64,000 nt of DNA from Bog-756 sp963734395 (GCA_963734395.1 CAVTGY010000007.1:1054001-1118000), one strand, 5' to 3'; shown: positions 28,693 through 38,329, counted from the first letter of the stretch. The notes: generated from the sequence alone by a model not told the origin. Translations and numbers: made by a program.

Positions 28693-30090
28693 GGCACGCC
28701 CCGGTGGCGCGGCGCGGCGCGCCACGGGCGCACGGTCAGTGCCGGATCGACCACCCGCTTCGCCTTGTAGCCGGCGCGGGGAAGGGTGTCCCGGGGCAGC
28801 GGCTCCACCACGGCCACCACGCCCAACTTCTCCTTGATCTCCGCCGCCACCCGCGCCGCCACCTGGCCCCGGACGATCGCCGTCCTCGGTGGCCACCTCG
28901 ACCCTCACCTCCAGCGGTGCCGGCCCGTCGTCGGGACGCACCACCTGGTACTCGAGCGAGGGATGGGCGACCAGCTCCTCCGAGCGCAGCGACGCCTCCA
29001 GCTCCGAGAGCTGGAAGCGGGTGTTCTGACAGCTGAGCAGGTCGGCGAAGCGACCGCCCCAAAGACCACGGATGGAGGTCTCCCCGCAGGGGCAGGGCTC
29101 GCGCAGGATGGCGCAGGCCTCCTCGAGGTCGTATCGGAGCAGGCCGTTGTCGCGGTCGAGGGTGGTAACCGTCAGATTGCCCCACTCCCCGTCGGGCACC
29201 TCCTTGCCGGTGGCCGGATCCACTGCCTGGACCACCGCCCAGTCCTCGTGGATGTGGGCGCCAGGAGACTGACCGCAGGGGCCGCCGACATAGGCGTAGC
29301 ACTCGGCCCCCGCGGTCATCAGCGGCATCCCCCCGCGACCCAGCCCGAAGCCCGGCGGAGCCTTGAGCCCGGTGAGCCCGGCATCCTCGAGCGGGATGCC
29401 CAACTTGGTGGCCACTTCGATGAACCTCCCGGTGGCGAAGCCCATGAACGGGATGTCGGGAGTGACCCGGGTCCAGAAGCGAACCGCCTGCTCGGCGAGC
29501 TCGTCGGTGTCGGGGGGCGGGACCCACAGCGAGAGGAGGCCCATGTACTCATAGGTGCCCTGGAGCATGACCCCGCCCCCGTAGAGATAGGCGGGGTGGG
29601 CATGGGTGACGATGGTGCCGGGCCGGTAGCCCATACGCCACCAGTTCCGGGCGCCCGACTCGTATTCGATCCACAGGTCCTTCCTCGTCCATACGGTGAT
29701 GGTCGGTTGACCGGTGGTGCCCGTCGAGGTACCCAACCTCACCGCCTGACGCGGGTCGGTGAACCGGTAGGTGCCCCACGGGGGAGGGCCGCCTCGGATT
29801 CCCGCAGGTCCTGTTTGACCGTCGAGGGGACGGCGGCCAGGTCCTCGACCGTGGAAAGGTCCGCGGCCGAGGAGACACCGCCGGCCGCCAAGCTTGTCCC
29901 GAAAGAGGGTGACCGGTCCGTCGAAGATGCGGGTGACCATCTGCCGCAGGCGTCGGTTCTGCAGCTGCCGACGCTCATCGACGCTCATCGCCTGCTTGGC
30001 CGGGTCCCACAGGGCCTGCGCGTCCGGCCGGGGGACCGGTCCGAGGCTGGTGGGGCCGAACGGCGGTGTGGAGACCGGGTCTGGTGTCAT
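28657..30090 (-). CDS. Phenylacetate-CoA ligase (PaaK)-like adenylate-forming enzyme (frameshifted)
   Basis: PaaK-type ligase that activates an aromatic or other carboxylic acid to its CoA thioester. LGTSTGTTGQPTITVWT is the P-loop, YDLEEACAILREPCPCG with the paired cysteines and GRFADLLSCQNTRFQLSELE are characteristic of the PaaK branch. N-terminal sequence between about 29900 and 29790 is found in another frame (DLAAVPSTVKQDLRES). The C terminus is also shifted near 28865 (VAAEIKEKLGVVAVVE, AGYKAKRVVDPAL), so the true stop is uncertain: 28736 or 28657. ATG 30090 overlaps the TetR stop (ATGA). Probably repressed by that TetR. Confidence 0.78.
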   Translation of the reverse strand: MTPDPVSTPPFGPTSLGPVPRPDAQALWDPAKQAMSVDERRQLQNRRLRQMVTRIFDGPVTLFRDKLGGRRCLLGRGPFHGRGPGRRPLDGQTGPAGIRGGPPPWGTYRFTDPRQAVRLGTSTGTTGQPTITVWTRKDLWIEYESGARNWWRMGYRPGTIVTHAHPAYLYGGGVMLQGTYEYMGLLSLWVPPPDTDELAEQAVRFWTRVTPDIPFMGFATGRFIEVATKLGIPLEDAGLTGLKAPPGFGLGRGGMPLMTAGAECYAYVGGPCGQSPGAHIHEDWAVVQAVDPATGKEVPDGEWGNLTVTTLDRDNGLLRYDLEEACAILREPCPCGETSIRGLWGGRFADLLSCQNTRFQLSELEASLRSEELVAHPSLEYQVVRPDDGPAPLEVRVEVATEDGDRPGPGGGAGGGGDQGEVGRGGRGGAAAPGHPSPRRLQGEAGGRSGTDRAPVARRAAPPGRASAHGGDHLTTE

Positions 30091-30792
30091 GCCGGTGATG
30101 GTAGTGACCCGCACGTCGGGTTGCGGACCCGGTGCCCCGGGCCGGCCGCTCTCCCGGTCAGCGGCGCCCGTCCCTGCTGGAGGAGGGCGGCGACCTCCTC
30201 GGCCCGGGCGTGGAAGACCGACGGCCGGGTCGGACCCGCCGTCGAGAACGCCGGCCACGTGCTCGAAGAACAGGCCGATCAGCAGACTTCGGAGCATTCT
30301 GGCCATGGGGGCCTGCTCGTCGGGCGGGCACACCGGTGGTCGATGTTCGGCCAGCCAGTGCTCGAGGGATGCCTGGGTGGCGGCGAAGAGGTCTCCCCCC
30401 ACGGCATAGGCGGTGTCGTCCCCCCTCATCACCTCGCCCATCATCAAACGGACGAAGTCCTCCACTTCCAGCATCGAGGAGAGGATGTCGTTGAGCAGCT
30501 CGGCCAGGCCGGAAGCGGAATCGCGTGACAGGGACGGCGGGGACTCGGCGGCCGGGTCCTCCATGAATCCCTGTTCTTCGAGCACCGCCACCAGCAGATC
30601 CCGCTTGGAGGGGAAGTAGTGGTAGAGCGAGGCCACATTGAGGCCGGCGGCGGTGGCCAGGTTGCGCATGCTGGTCCCGTCCACACCCTGCTGAGACATG
30701 AGGCTGAGCGCCGTGCTCAAGATGTGCTGGCGTTGTGTCGATCGTTCCGGGCGGGATGTGGGTTCACGATCGAGAGAGGGCACGACCACCAT
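30087..30792 (-). CDS. TetR family transcriptional regulator (one frameshift)
   Basis: About 234 residues. The N-terminal helix-turn-helix is clear: STQRQHILSTALSLMSQ, then GVDGTSMRNLATAAGLN and ASLYHYFPSKRDLL, followed by an all-helical ligand domain. The assembled frame continues without a stop into the ligase gene. Removing one G near 30225 instead gives VVFHARAEEVAALLQQGR and a TGA at 30089-30087, overlapping the ligase ATG. The gene is divergent from the P450, with a 124-base gap holding a tandem palindrome that is its likely operator. It should control its own operon and the P450 in response to an acyl-CoA or related ligand. Confidence 0.86.
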
Positions 30793-30821
30793 TGTGGTCC
30801 CTACCGGCTGGTCGGGTATGA

Positions 30822-30854
30822 CGAACGAACGTTCGCTGGTTTCGAACGAACGTT
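30822..30854. promoter_or_regulatory. Tandem palindromic operator, probably for the adjacent TetR regulator
   Basis: CGAACGAACGTT occurs at 30822-30833 and again at 30843-30854, exactly 21 bases apart (two helical turns). The first copy contains the perfect ten-base palindrome CGAACGTTCG at 30826-30835. It lies between the divergent TetR and P450 genes. A TATAGG at 30858-30863 could be the P450 -10 element, so binding here would block it. Confidence 0.65.
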
Positions 30855-30916
30855 GGATATAGGATTAGGTCGAGCGCCGGACAGGACAATCCAGGTGGAG
30901 TGAGGGGTAGAGGAAC

Positions 30917-32173
30917 ATGTCGACACAGGCGCAGGGAGCCGTCGAGGGATCGAGTTCGCTGGAGCGGTTCGACCCGTTCGAGCTCCAGGACACGGTGTCC
31001 GGCAACATCCGCGACCCGTATCCGTTGATGGCCGAATTGCGTCGTCAGTCCCCGGTACATCTGGGCCCGATCGACCTCGGTGACGGGGCCGATGAGCCCG
31101 ATCCCAACCGACCCCCGCCGGTGACCGTCTTCGGATTCGACGAGACGGTGCAGGTCCTGCGGGACAACGACACGTTCTCCTCGACCGTGTACGAGGGGAT
31201 CATGGGCGCGGTGATGGGCAAGACCATCCTGCAGATGGACGAGCCCGAGCACCGGCTGCACCGGGCCATGGTCTCTCCGACGTTCCGCTCCAAGGTGCTC
31301 GAGCGGTGGGAGGGGGACCTGGTCGAGCGGGTGGTCAACGAGCTGATCGACGGGTTCGCCGGGCATGGCTCCGCCGACCTGGTCCAGGAGTTGACCTTCA
31401 ATTTCCCCGTGCAGGTCATCGCCCAGATCCTGGGCCTACCCCGGTCGGACTTCCCCATGTTCCAGCGTTGGACCATCCACATCACCAGCGTCGCATCCAA
31501 CTGGGATCGAGGGGTGGAGGCCTCGGCGGCTCTGCGCGACTACTTCGCCGACGTGCTGGCCGAGCGCCGGCGCCGGCCGGCAGACGATCTGATCAGTGAG
31601 CTGGTGGTGGCCGAAGTGGAGGGGCGGAAGCTGACCGACGAAGAGATCTACTCGTTCCTCCGGCTGTTGCTGCCGGCCGGGGTGGAGACCACCTACCGCG
31701 CCTCGGGGAACCTCCTGTACGGCCTGTTGACCAACCCCGATCAGCTCCAGAGGGTCAAGGACGACCGCTCCCTGATTCCGGACGCCTTCGAGGAGACCAT
31801 CCGCTGGGAGCCACCGGTCACGGTCATCCTCAGACGGGCCACCCGAGACACCGAGTTGGCCGGCGTCCCCATCGGCGAGGGTGCAGACGTTGCTCTCCTG
31901 CTCGGCTCGGCCAACCGTGACCACCGGAAGTACGAGAACCCCGAGCAGTTCGACATCTTCCGAGCCTCGCGCCAGAGCGTCGGCTTCGGCTTCGGGGTCC
32001 ATGTCTGCCTGGGCATGCACCTGGCCCGGATGGAGACCAGGGTGGCCATCAACACCCTCTTCGACCGCCTGCCCGACATGCGGCTGGCACCGGCGCCCGA
32101 TCAGGATCTGCACATCAAGGGCATGGCCTTCCGTTCGCCGATCGCTCTCCCGGTCACCTTCACGCCCGCCTGA
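30917..32173 (+). CDS. Cytochrome P450
   Basis: Intact 418-residue soluble bacterial P450, a haem monooxygenase needing ferredoxin and reductase partners that are not in the window. The haem loop is FGFGVHVCLGMHLARME with Cys364 as the iron ligand; the K-helix ExxR is EETIR (293-296). The I-helix oxygen-binding motif reads AGVETTYR, where the usual acid/Thr pair appears as Glu257-Thr258. An AGAGGAAC ribosome site precedes ATG. The upstream palindromes imply TetR control. The next two genes form an alcohol-oxidising pair that could take over a hydroxylated product. Confidence 0.95.
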   Translation: MSTQAQGAVEGSSSLERFDPFELQDTVSGNIRDPYPLMAELRRQSPVHLGPIDLGDGADEPDPNRPPPVTVFGFDETVQVLRDNDTFSSTVYEGIMGAVMGKTILQMDEPEHRLHRAMVSPTFRSKVLERWEGDLVERVVNELIDGFAGHGSADLVQELTFNFPVQVIAQILGLPRSDFPMFQRWTIHITSVASNWDRGVEASAALRDYFADVLAERRRRPADDLISELVVAEVEGRKLTDEEIYSFLRLLLPAGVETTYRASGNLLYGLLTNPDQLQRVKDDRSLIPDAFEETIRWEPPVTVILRRATRDTELAGVPIGEGADVALLLGSANRDHRKYENPEQFDIFRASRQSVGFGFGVHVCLGMHLARMETRVAINTLFDRLPDMRLAPAPDQDLHIKGMAFRSPIALPVTFTPA

Positions 32174-32219
32174 GTCATCGGCGTTCCCTACGGGTTGTCC
32201 GCGTTGTTAGGGTGACCCG

Positions 32220-32783
32220 ATGCCGGTGTGGCTGACGGACAGCGAGTATCGGATTCTGTCGGCCGCCTGCGATCGTATGATCCCGCCGTCGGACAACGCA
32301 CCGGGGGCCGTCGATTGCGGTGTGCCCGATTACATCGACACGCTGCTCGGCGCCTTCTCCTTCGATCCGCCCCGGATCTGGGCCGGTGGACCCGCCTCCG
32401 GCCGACAGGGGGGTGAACCCGGCTTCGAGCGCTTCCACGGCTTTCGGCGCTCGACGAGCTGGCCTGGCGGATGCGCATCGAGGGCTCCTGTGGCCTGCCC
32501 GAGCGTGAGTTCAACGGGCCGGTGGTCGGACTCCAGCAGCGCTACCGGGAGGGTCTGGCCGCCCTCGGGCCCGACTTCTGCGACCTCGACCACGACCGCC
32601 AGGTCGCCCGTCTCCGATCGGCACCGCGACTTCGCCGAGCTCCTGTACGGCCACGTATGCGAGGGGATGTACGGGGCACCTGAATACGGGGGCAATCGCG
32701 ACGGGGCGGGTTGGCGGGCCATCGACTTCACCGGGGACGTCCAGCCTCGGGGATGGACCGACGACGAGGTCTCCAACCCGTGA
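32220..32783 (+). CDS. Gluconate 2-dehydrogenase subunit 3-like protein (two frameshifts)
   Basis: Small protein of about 187 residues that begins LTDSEYRILSAACDRMIPPS and runs through DYIDTLLGAFSFDPP, features of the small-subunit family accompanying membrane or periplasmic GMC dehydrogenases. The middle is in another frame (LDELAWRMRIEGS, FNGPVVGLQQRYREGL) between about 32450 and 32620. It then returns as RDFAELLYGHVCEGMYGAPEYGGN and GWRAIDFTGDVQPRGWT, a typical end. No twin-arginine signal is evident. Its stop overlaps the GTG of the GMC oxidoreductase (GTGA), which is the expected partner. Confidence 0.75.
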   Translation: MPVWLTDSEYRILSAACDRMIPPSDNAPGAVDCGVPDYIDTLLGAFSFDPPRIWAGGPASGRQGGEPGFERFHGFRRSTSWPGGCASRAPVACPSVSSTGRWSDSSSATGRVWPPSGPTSATSTTTARSPVSDRHRDFAELLYGHVCEGMYGAPEYGGNRDGAGWRAIDFTGDVQPRGWTDDEVSNP

Positions 32784-34422
32784 CCGTCGATGCGGTGATC
32801 GTCGGATCGGGACCCGGGGGGGCCACGGTCGCCGATGTGCTGACCGCCGCCGGGTGGAGCGTGGCCATCGTCGAGAAGGGGCGCAATCATCTGTTGGACC
32901 CCGACGATCCGACCCGTCCGGCCTTCGACTATTCCAACGACGAGATCAAATTCCTCAGCCGTCACTTCCTGGGCCCGGATCCGCTGGTCGAGCCCCGCAC
33001 CTTTCGGACCCGCCAGTCCGAGGCCGACCACACCCATGTCGGCGAGTTCAACTCGGTCCCGACCACGGTGGGAGGAGGCGGCACCCACGCCGACGGCAAG
33101 GTGCCCCGGTTCCAGGTGGACGACTTCCGCCTGCGGACGCTGCTCGGTCCTCAGTCCGATGCCGAGGTGGCCGACTGGCCCATCGGCTACGACGAGCTAG
33201 AGCCCTATTACGCCGAGGTGGAGCGGGCCATCGGCGTGGCCGGTACCGACGGTGCCAATCCCTTTGCCGCACCCAGGTCGGGACCGTTCCCGATGCCCTC
33301 GGGCGCCCCCATGTTCGGTGCCACCCTGTCCGGTGCGGCAGCCGTTCGGCTCGGTTACCACCCCTATCCGGCGCCCACCGCCGCCAACAGCATTCCCTAC
33401 GACGGCAGGCCCGCCTGCAACAACTGCGGGTTCTGCGCCTACTTCGGCTGTCCCGTCCACGCCAAGGGCGATCCCGTCGCCATGTTGCTCCGGGCCATGG
33501 CCACCGGCCGCGCCGAGCTGATGGCGGAGACCTTCGTGTCGCGGATCCGGACCGACGGGCGTCGGGCCACCGGTGTCGATCTGGTGGGGCCCGACGGCGT
33601 CGAGCGCTTCATGCCCGCCGGCCATGTGGTCATCGCCGCCGGGGCCATCGAGACACCGCGGCTGCTGCTCCTGTCGGGGATCGATCATCCGTTGATCGGC
33701 CGGTACCTGATGACGCACTTCCAGACCATCGTGGCCGGGTCGATGCCGTTCCGTACGTACGCCGAACGGGGTCGGGCGGTGACCCACGTGCACGACGACA
33801 TGATCACCGGCGACGACGCCACCCGGGAGGCGGCGGCGGCGGCCGGCTTGCCATGGTTACGCGGCGGCATGGTCGAGCACAGCGGGGCCGGCCTCCCGAT
33901 CATGGAGGCGAAGCACGTCCCGTGGGGGGAGCGCCACCCCTCCCTGATGGCCGGGTCGAACGTTCCGTGCCCGGTTGTGGGCATTCATCATGCAGGGCGA
34001 GGACCTTCCCTATCCCGACAATCGGGTCGACCTCGATCCCTCCATTCGCGACGCCCGGGGCTACCCGGTGGCCCGGGTGACCTACAGCCCCGGTCGTCAC
34101 GAGCTGGCCGCATCGGCGCACTACGGTCCCAGACTGGCGGCCATCCTCGAGGAGATGGGGGCGGAGTGGACCACGGTGACCACCTCGCCGGGGACCGGGA
34201 ACGCCTCGTCGCCGCATTCGGTGCCGGAGAGCAGACACAACATGGGGACCGTGCGGATGGGCTCCGATCCCGACACATCGGTGACCGACCCGACCGGTCG
34301 CCTTCACGCTATTCGACAACCTGGTGGTGGCCGACTCCTCGGTCTTCGTCACCTCGACCGGCTACGGCCCGACCCTCACCCTGGCCGCCCTCGCCGCCCG
34401 CGCCGCCCATCTGATGCTCTGA
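32780..34422 (+). CDS. GMC family FAD-dependent alcohol oxidoreductase (two frameshifts)
   Basis: About 547 residues, the large subunit type paired with the preceding gene. FAD binding is shown by DAVIVGSGPGGATVADVL and GHVVIAAGAIETPRLLL. CNNCGFCAYFGCPVHAKG is a cysteine-rich segment seen in gluconate/sorbose-dehydrogenase-like members. After an extra base near 33970 the frame resumes at LWAFIMQGEDLPYPDNRV, with SRHNMGTVRMGSDP carrying an active-site His/Asn. A second extra base near 34308 leads to FDNLVVADSSVFVTSTGYGP and the stop at 34420-34422. It oxidises an alcohol, plausibly the P450 product. Confidence 0.85.
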
Positions 34423-34462
34423 TCCTCTCATCCGCCGGTCGGGCACGGCCGCCGGTCGTCGC

Positions 34463-35694
34463 TCAGCCCGGGCCACGGGTGAGTAGCAGCGTGCCGGCGA
34501 TGGGACCGCCCCCGTTGCTCACCGCGGCCACCTCAGGGCAGGCCATTCCCGCGCCGACGCACCTGGCGCTCGCCGCCCTCGCCCCGGAGTTGCACGCAGG
34601 CCTCGTGGATGAGGCCGAAGCCGTGGAGCCGGCCCCCCGAAAGCTGACCGCCGGCGGTGTTGAGGGGGAGCACCCCGTCCCGTCCTATGGCAGTCGCCGC
34701 CGGCCACGAATGATCCGCTCTCGCCCCGGCCGCAGAAGCCCAGGGCCTCCAGCCACACCATGGCCAGGATCGAAAATCCGTCATAGAGCTGGGCCACGTC
34801 GACATCCGCCGGAGACAGGTCGGTCCGCTCCCACATCGAGGCGGCGGCGTCCCGGGCGGCCATCGAGGTCGGGTCGTCGAACTGATCCCAACTGGCCCGA
34901 CCCCGGAGCGCGGTCCCCACCGCGTTGACGTGGCACGCGGGCTGGGGAGCATCGAGCGCGTAGTCGCGGTGTGAGACCACGAAGGCCGTCGATCCGTCGC
35001 ACGGGGCGTCGCAGTCGAAGAGGCACAGGGGCGTCGAGATCATCCTGGCACCCAGGTAGTCGGCCAGGTCCAGGGGATCACGGTAGATGGCCGATGGATT
35101 GAGGGCGGCATTGCGCCGGCCGTTGAGGGCGATCTGGGCCAGCTGCTCCCGGGTCAGCGAGAATTCGTGCATCCGGCGCTGGGCCACCAGGGCAATCCAG
35201 TTCACCGCGGACACGGCGCCGAACGGGAGGGACCATTGGAGGAAGCCGGAGAACCTGGGCACGCTCCCGCCGCCTCTCCGCCACTCCCGCCGATGCCCTG
35301 ACGCCCGCCGGCTTCCCTGGGCGGTGGACTCCGACACGGTTCGGTAGACCAGCACGTGACGGGCCAGTCCGGCCCCGACCGCCAGGCAGGCGGCGATGAG
35401 CGCCCTCATCTGGGCGGGCCCCTCTCCTCCTCCGTCGTGCCAGTTGAGCCGAAGGCGGAGGGCGTCCTGCACCTCGGGACTGCTCGGGCCGGCGAATCCG
35501 GGCGTCCCCGCACCCATGCCCGGATAGGTGGCCAAGCCGTCGATGTCGTCGCGGGTGAGCCCGGCGTCTCGCGATGGCGGCCAGGCACGCCTCGACGGTG
35601 ATGTCGATGTCGGTCCTGCCCAGCGGTCGTCCTATCGCCGACTGGCCGATGCCGGAGATGACCGCCCGCGTTCGAGGGGCTCGGTGGCGCTCAT
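34463..35694 (-). CDS. Thiolase-like / lipid-transfer (SCP2-thiolase) protein (several frameshifts)
   Basis: About 400 residues when joined. The N terminus reads AVISGIGQSAIGRPLGRTD after an extra base near 35660, then DAGLTRDDIDGLATYPGMG after another near 35572. The long middle is intact (FSLTREQLAQIALNGRRNAAL, FDCDAPCDGSTAFVVSHRDY, DVAQLYDGFSILAMVWLEALG), and the end returns as LPLNTAGGQLSGGRLHGFGLIHEA and AAVSNGGGPIAGTLLL after a shift near 34700. LNTAGGQLSGG and NGGG are standard SCP2-thiolase elements. It overlaps the DUF35 gene upstream (ATGA). This pairing is that of steroid side-chain retro-aldolases (Ltp2 with DUF35), although thiolysis is possible. Confidence 0.78.
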
Positions 35695-36124
35695 CCGATC
35701 CGGTCCTCGGTCGCCACCGGCCGGAACAGGGGAAGGTAGACGTCGTCGTGGTGTTCGAAGAGCGACCTCGACCGGCATGCCGGTCCGCACCTGTTCGGGT
35801 TCCACGTCGACCAGGTTGGTGGTCAGCCGAACGCTGTCCTGCTCATCGATGGCCACCAGACCGATCAGGTACGGGTCACTACCGGGGATCCATTCCTGCA
35901 CGTTGCAGGTGTAGGCGACCACCGTGGCCCGGCCGCTGACCACCTCGGGCGAGAGGTCCGCTCGACAGGCAGTCGGGACAGACCGGGGACGGCGGATGGA
36001 CGAATGTCCGGCACTCCTGGCAACGAAGGAAACGGAGTCGACCGTCCGACCCGCTGGTCCAGAAGAAACGATTGTCCGGGTCGAGGCGGGGCAGGAGCCG
36101 GATGGCGGGACCACGGGCGGTCAC
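35691..36124 (-). CDS. DUF35 / Zn-ribbon OB-fold protein (frameshifted)
   Basis: About 144 residues: an N-terminal rubredoxin-like zinc ribbon (RFLRCQECRTFVHPP, then VCPDCL, giving CxxC twice) and an OB-fold (ATVVAYTCNVQEWIPG, YLIGLVAIDEQDSVRLTTNLV). Shifts lie near 35960 and 35760; the corrected tail FEHHDDVYLPLFRP ends in TGA overlapping the ATG of the thiolase-like gene. Such proteins bind acyl-CoA and partner with thiolase-fold enzymes. Start GTG 36124 overlaps the stop of the upstream dehydrogenase (GTGA), making a three-gene coupled operon. Confidence 0.83.
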
Positions 36125-37140
36125 CCGGTTGCCCGGCGCTCACCGGCGCGTCCAGCACTTCGGGGTTGACGATGTGGAGCGGCCGGGCACCGGCCAACAG
36201 GCGGCACAGGTCTTCGGCGATGATGGCGGTGTGGTTGGACTCGGTGTCGTAGGTGGCCCCACCGATGTGGGGGGCGAGCACGACCGAGTCGAGCTGGGTC
36301 AGCGGATGGTCGACGGCGAGCGACTCGCCCTCGAAGTGGTCGAGTCCGGCGGCGGCGACCTTTCCGGAGCGCAGCGCCGCCACCAGAGCGTCGGTGTCGT
36401 GCAACTGTGCCCTCGCCGTATTGAGGAACACCACGCCGTCGCGCATCGAGTCGAACTCCTTGGCGCCGATCATGCCGGTCGTCTCGGGGGTGACCGGTGC
36501 GTGCATGGACACCACATCGGCGCGGGCCAGTAGCTCGTCGAGGCTGACGGTGGGCTCGTCCGCATAGGGATCGTAGGCGAGCACCTCGAGACCCAGTCCG
36601 CGAAGCCGCCATCGCAGGGCGCGCCCGACGGCGCCGAGCCCGACCAGACCCGCAGTGCGACCGGCCAATTCCCATGCCCGGAATCGCTGGTAGGGAATGG
36701 TGCCGTCCTTGTAGATCTCACCTCGACGCACATCGGCGTCCGCGGCGACGACTCCCCGGGTGGCGGCGAACAGACAGGGCGACCGCCAACTCGGCGACTG
36801 CGTCGGCGTTTCGCCCCGGAGCACGCAGGACCGGAACCCCGGCGGCGGTGGCGGCACCCACGTCGACGTTGTTCGGATCCCCTCGACAGCTGCACACGGC
36901 CACCAGGGGTTGCTCGAAGAGTGCTCCGGCACAGCGATCGCTCTCGACCACGACGATGCCGGCGCCCTCGGCCGCCACTCGCTCGGCCAGTTGATCCGCG
37001 TTGTAGATCCGCAAGGCGGGCTGATCGAGCCACGAGTCGAGGGTCACCTCGGCCAGCTCCTCGAGCAGGGACAGCCCGGGCCCCCGCACGGCAGCGGTCA
37101 CCAAGGCCTTCGGTCGTTGTTCGGACATCGCTGTGGCCAA
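36121..37140 (-). CDS. D-2-hydroxyacid dehydrogenase family protein (frameshifted)
   Basis: About 339 residues of the phosphoglycerate-dehydrogenase-like family, NAD-dependent enzymes reducing 2-oxo acids. N-terminal pieces KALVTAAVRGPGLSLLEEL and VCSCRGDPNNVDVGAATAAG precede a shift near 36780. The Rossmann motif VGLGAVGRALRW, the catalytic region FLNTARAQLHD and the catalytic His in APHIGGATYDTE follow. A second shift near 36150 moves the end into the frame stopping at 36121. Start ATG 37140, or 37128 four codons in. It heads the DUF35/thiolase-like operon; its 2-oxo acid substrate is unknown. Confidence 0.82.
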
Positions 37141-37264
37141 CTCCTTGCTCGTGGTTCCGGTCGATACCGGACGGCACCACCGGCCCTGGGGTGCCGGTTG
37201 GCGTCCATAATGGCACGTTGCCTGGATCTCGACGGGATCGCGAAGCCGCCCACCACAGCGGGCC

Positions 37265-38316
37265 TCATGTTGCCGGGTGTCTCGGTTTTACGACGACCTT
37301 GGATGTGCTGTCGGCAACCCCGAGTGGCGCTGCTGTCGGGCAATGGTCGAGGATCAGGTGACCGCCGTTCTCCACATCCCAGGCGGGCCCGGTGATGACG
37401 GCCAGGCCTGCCACCCGGCCGATGAGCGTGTTGGTGAAGGACAACCTGCCCGGACCATTGATCCAGATGCCGCCCGGCGGTATGCCGTTGATGACTCGGT
37501 TGAGGGTCAGCGAGCCGCCGTTGAAGGTGACCGATGGCCCCCGACGTGGCTGCCGTCCCTCGGTCGACGACGTGGGTAGCGATGTTGGCCTGGTTGAAGG
37601 TAATCGGAGCAGTCAGCGGCTCCTCCAGCCAGACGCCGCCCTGGTGGACGTTGGCAGTCCGTTGAATGAGACGTTGCCCGAGCCTCGGCGTGCCGTCAGA
37701 CTCGAAGTCGACTCCGGCGTCGGCTGCAGCTGTTTATTGTCACGCCGTCGAGTGTCGCTCCGTTGACGTAGGCGACGGTCACGCCCTGTCGCCCGGCGTT
37801 GTTGACCGTGTAGTCGTTGACGGTGATGTTCGTGCTCGGTGGCTGGCGTGGCGTGAAGGCGAGGATGAGCCCGTCGCCGAACGTGTCGTTGGTGGTGATG
37901 TTGTCGAGCGTCACGCCGGAACTGGAGATGAGCTGCACACCCTCCTCGCCGACCATCGGTGCGCCGTGGTTGCCGCCATCGGTGTTCTTGCCGTTGATGG
38001 TGACGTTCTCGATGGTGACGTCGCTGGTTTACTTGACGGTGAACACGGCATGGACAGTTGACGCTCCCAGCGCCACCGGGTCGTTGTACGTCCCACCGTC
38101 GATGGTGATCGGCTTGGTGATCCTGATGCCGGTGGTTTTGTAGCAGCCGGTGCCGGTGAACGTGGCCCCGGCGGGCAGTGCGGCGATACGTGCGGCTGGA
38201 TTGGCCTTGCACCTCGGGGAAGTGATCGGTTTGGCCACCACCACGACGGCGGATGATCCGAGGACTACGACGGCTGTCGCTGTTGCAATGATCAAAATGC
38301 GTACTGCTTTGCTCAT
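37265..38316 (-). CDS. Secreted parallel beta-helix protein, interrupted (in-frame TAA plus frameshifts)
   Basis: Begins with a signal peptide or anchor (SKAVRILIIATATAVVVLG), then a ladder of short beta-helix rungs: IRITKPITIDGGTYNDPV, VTIENVTINGKNTDGG, VTLDNITTNDTFGDGL, ITVNDYTVNNAGRQGV and ATLDGVTIN. Such proteins bind or cleave polysaccharides or act as surface adhesins; no catalytic motif was recognised. A TAA at 38029-38031 interrupts the frame, yet the same frame resumes at once with matching repeats, so a base substitution or error is likely. Further shifts near 37720 and 37540 lead to SLTLNRVINGIPPGGIW and a stop at 37265. Total about 350 residues. Base use is less GC-rich than its neighbours. 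Confidence 0.65.
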
Positions 38317-38321
38317 GGCAT

Positions 38322-38329
38322 TCCTCCTT
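38322..38329 (-). promoter_or_regulatory. Strong ribosome binding site for the beta-helix gene
   Basis: On the minus strand the sequence AAGGAGGA lies five bases before ATG 38316, an almost perfect match to the 16S rRNA 3' end and stronger than most sites in this window. It fixes the start of the secreted protein and suggests the gene is, or was, well expressed. Confidence 0.75.

Noticed and set aside
28657..30792. A 711-residue TetR-ligase fusion
   Set aside because: Removing one G near 30225 restores the TetR end, with a stop overlapping the ligase ATG. The apparent fusion is a frameshift artefact.
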